Of a stretch of DNA of 64,000 nucleotides, positions 62,357 through 64,000 are shown piece after piece. The notes beneath the pieces were generated by a model. That model was not told the DNA's origin, searched no databases, and worked only from the letters and a program-made list of their open reading frames with translations. Position numbers and translations under genes: made by a program. Within the stretch, counting starts at the first letter, position 1. Every line of letters starts with the position of its first letter. Origin of the DNA: Streptomyces griseoincarnatus (GTDB lineage: Bacteria > Actinomycetota > Actinomycetes > Streptomycetales > Streptomycetaceae); the NCBI GenBank assembly GCA_014649575.1, contig BMTH01000007.1, forward strand, positions 1 to 64,000, read 5' to 3'.

Positions 62357-63322
62357 TCAGGGGTTGGTGAGCACGATCTTCCCGAACAGCTCGCCGGAGG
62401 CCATCCGCTCGAAGCCCTCGCGGGCCCGGTCCAGGGGCAGTACCTCGTCGATGACGGGACGCACCCCGGTCGCGGCGCAGAAGGACAGCAGGTCCTCCAG
62501 CTCGTCCTTGGTGCCCATGGTGGAGCCGACGACCTTCAGCTCCAGGAAGAAGATGCGGGTCAGCTCGGCGTGCGAGGGCCGGTCGCCACTGGTGGCGCCG
62601 GAGATCACCAGCGTGCCGCCGGGGCGCAGCGACTTCACCGAGTGGGACCAGGTGGCCGCGCCCACGGTCTCGATCACCGCGTCGACCCGCTGCGGCAGCC
62701 GCGCGCCGGGCTCGACGGCCTCCACGGCGCCCAGCTCCAGCGCCCGCTTGCGCTTGGCCTCGTCCCGGCTGGTGGCGAAGACCCGCAGCCCCGCCGCCTT
62801 GCCGAGGACGATCGCGGCGGTCGCGACCCCGCCGCCGGCGCCCTGCACGAGCACGGAGTCACCGGGGCGCACGCCCGCGTTGGTGAACAGCATCCGGTAC
62901 GCGGTCAGCCAGGCCGTGGGCAGGCAGGCCGCCTCCTCGAAGGACAGCTCCTTCGGCTTGGGCAGGATGTTCCAGGTCGGCACGGAGACCTGCTCGGCGA
63001 AGGTGCCCTGGTAGCGCTCGGTCAGGATGGAGCGGGGCTCCCGGGGTCCCACGCCGTGACCGGTCTGGCCGATCACCGAGTGGAGGACGACCTCGTTGCC
63101 GTCCTCGTCGATCCCCGCTGCGTCGCAGCCGAGGATCATCGGCAGCTTGTCCTCCGCGAGGCCGACGCCGCGCAGGGACCAGAGGTCGTGGTGGTTGAGG
63201 GAGGCGGCCTTGACCGTGACGGTGCTCCAGCCCGGACGGGACTCGGGAGCGGGTCGCTCTCCCGACTCCAGCCCCGTGAGCGGCTGGTCGCGGTCGATTC
63301 GGGCGGCGTAGACAGCGAACAT
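62357..63322 (-). CDS. Medium-chain dehydrogenase/quinone oxidoreductase family protein
   Basis: A 321-residue MDR-superfamily NADPH-dependent oxidoreductase. The GroES-like N-terminus contains KAASLNHHDLWSLRG and PMILGCDAAG; the Rossmann domain has VLVQGAGGGVATAA. It lacks the structural zinc Cys cluster (four Cys in order), so it is a quinone/enone reductase type rather than a classical alcohol dehydrogenase. ATG 63322 is chosen as the first in-frame start with a family-typical sequence. Upstream read-through from 63442 is non-homologous. Confidence 0.85.
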   Translation of the reverse strand: MFAVYAARIDRDQPLTGLESGERPAPESRPGWSTVTVKAASLNHHDLWSLRGVGLAEDKLPMILGCDAAGIDEDGNEVVLHSVIGQTGHGVGPREPRSILTERYQGTFAEQVSVPTWNILPKPKELSFEEAACLPTAWLTAYRMLFTNAGVRPGDSVLVQGAGGGVATAAIVLGKAAGLRVFATSRDEAKRKRALELGAVEAVEPGARLPQRVDAVIETVGAATWSHSVKSLRPGGTLVISGATSGDRPSHAELTRIFFLELKVVGSTMGTKDELEDLLSFCAATGVRPVIDEVLPLDRAREGFERMASGELFGKIVLTNP

Positions 63323-63427
63323 GACCTTGACGATAGGTTCCGCGCCCCGCCTAAGGAACCGTGCCCCCCTGTGACACACGCCCTCTTGCGCCGGACCGGG
63401 GCCCTCACGAAAGAACCCCGGACATGC

Positions 63428-63462
63428 GTGAGCCCCGCCCACGGCGCGGACGGGGCCCTCAC
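63428..63462. terminator. Hairpin downstream of the malic enzyme gene
   Basis: GTGAG-CCCCG pairs with CGGGG-(CC bulge)-CTCAC across a 13-nt loop, 11 bp past the malic enzyme stop. Confidence 0.5.
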
Positions 63463-63472
63463 ATCTGTGCGC

Positions 63473-64000
63473 TCAGCGCCGCGCGACGCCCTCCGCCCGG
63501 GCGGCCGCGGCCACGGCGGCCGTCACCGCGGGGGCGACCCGCTCGTCGAACGGGGACGGGATGACGTAGTCGGCGGCGAGGTCGTCACCGACGACGGCGG
63601 CCAGCGCCTCGGCCGCGGCGAGCTTCATGCCCTCGGTGATCCGCGAGGCCCGCACCTGGAGCGCGCCGGCGAAGATGCCGGGGAACGCCAGGACGTTGTT
63701 GATCTGGTTCGGGAAGTCCGACCGGCCGGTGGCCACGACGGCCGCGTACTTGTGCGCGACCTCCGGGTGCACCTCCGGGTTCGGGTTGGCCATGGCGAAG
63801 ACGAACGCACCCTCCGCCATCGACGCCACGGCGGGCTCGGGGACCGTGCCGCCGGAGACGCCGATGAAGACGTCGGCGCCTGCCAGCGCGGACTCCAGCG
63901 TGCCGGAGATCCCGGCCTTGTTGGTGAACGACGCCAGTTCCGCCTTGATCGGCGTGAGGTCCTCGCGGTCCCGCGAGACCACGCCCTTGCGGTCGGCCAC
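63473..64000 (-). CDS. NAD-dependent malic enzyme, C-terminal part (runs off the window)
   Basis: The last ~175 residues of malic enzyme, which decarboxylates malate to pyruvate. Recognisable NAD-binding and C-terminal motifs are DVFIGVSGG, FAMANPNPEVHP, GRSDFPNQINNVLAFPGIFAGAL and the final YVIPSPFDERV. The 5' part of the gene lies beyond base 64000, so domains before the NAD-binding region cannot be seen. Confidence 0.93.
   Translation of the reverse strand: MADRKGVVSRDREDLTPIKAELASFTNKAGISGTLESALAGADVFIGVSGGTVPEPAVASMAEGAFVFAMANPNPEVHPEVAHKYAAVVATGRSDFPNQINNVLAFPGIFAGALQVRASRITEGMKLAAAEALAAVVGDDLAADYVIPSPFDERVAPAVTAAVAAAARAEGVARR

Overview
The window is a piece of actinobacterial, almost certainly Streptomyces, chromosome. 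Third-position GC is very high, many GTG starts sit in ATGA/GTGA overlaps, a four-gene conservon lies next to the usual chromosomal neighbours (Lon, two-component pair, fused 2-oxoglutarate decarboxylase/dehydrogenase Kgd, Ku/LigD polymerase), and the ABC sugar importer lacks its own ATPase.

Left region (1-9830) looks like the right-hand part of an integrated defence island. It holds a complete type I restriction-modification operon (hsdM-hsdS-hsdR) and an AIPR-family protein with a restriction-nuclease-like N-terminus. Base composition is visibly less GC-rich than further right. The island appears to end at 9783-9830 in the 3' part of a tRNA gene with no 5' part, followed by a perfect terminator hairpin. 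The intact tRNA copy would lie left of the window.

Region 9940-18012 is accessory chromosome. Its centre is a leftward four-gene operon: a 47-residue peptide gene (12910-13053), a JmjC/cupin Fe(II) oxygenase, an aldo/keto reductase and a phosphotransferase-like kinase. This resembles a small peptide-modification system and is the best candidate here for something undescribed. Around it are an RsbW-like ATPase gene, an XRE-TPR regulator with a folate cyclo-ligase-like gene, a candidate phosphorothioate-DNA-specific (SBD-HNH) restriction enzyme, and a VapBC toxin-antitoxin pair.

Region 18022-31995 has a methyltransferase, a carbohydrate ABC importer (binding protein plus two permeases), a CPBP membrane protease with a DesK/NarL-type two-component pair, an ECF-like sigma factor with a membrane partner, a ketoacyl synthase with an extra N-terminal domain, and a divergent Ku/LigD-polymerase end-joining pair.

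Region 32095-49686 carries a small phosphatase, a secreted SH3 protein, a FtsW/RodA plus class B PBP pair, a DUF3291 protein, an AurF-like diiron oxygenase with a TetR regulator, an NlpC/P60 hydrolase, and a conservon (sensor kinase, roadblock, DUF742, GTPase) with a styrene-monooxygenase-like flavoenzyme as a fifth gene. After these come a PP2C-like phosphatase, a MarR regulator and a GH25 lysozyme.

Region 49760-64000 is core: lon with a HAIR-like HspR site, a spermidine-synthase-like methyltransferase, an OmpR-type two-component system, kgd, a DUF4097-padR operon with an operator over its promoter, a Clp-N/HTH pair preceded by twin operators, a zinc-type oxidoreductase, and the C-terminal part of an NAD-dependent malic enzyme running off the right edge.
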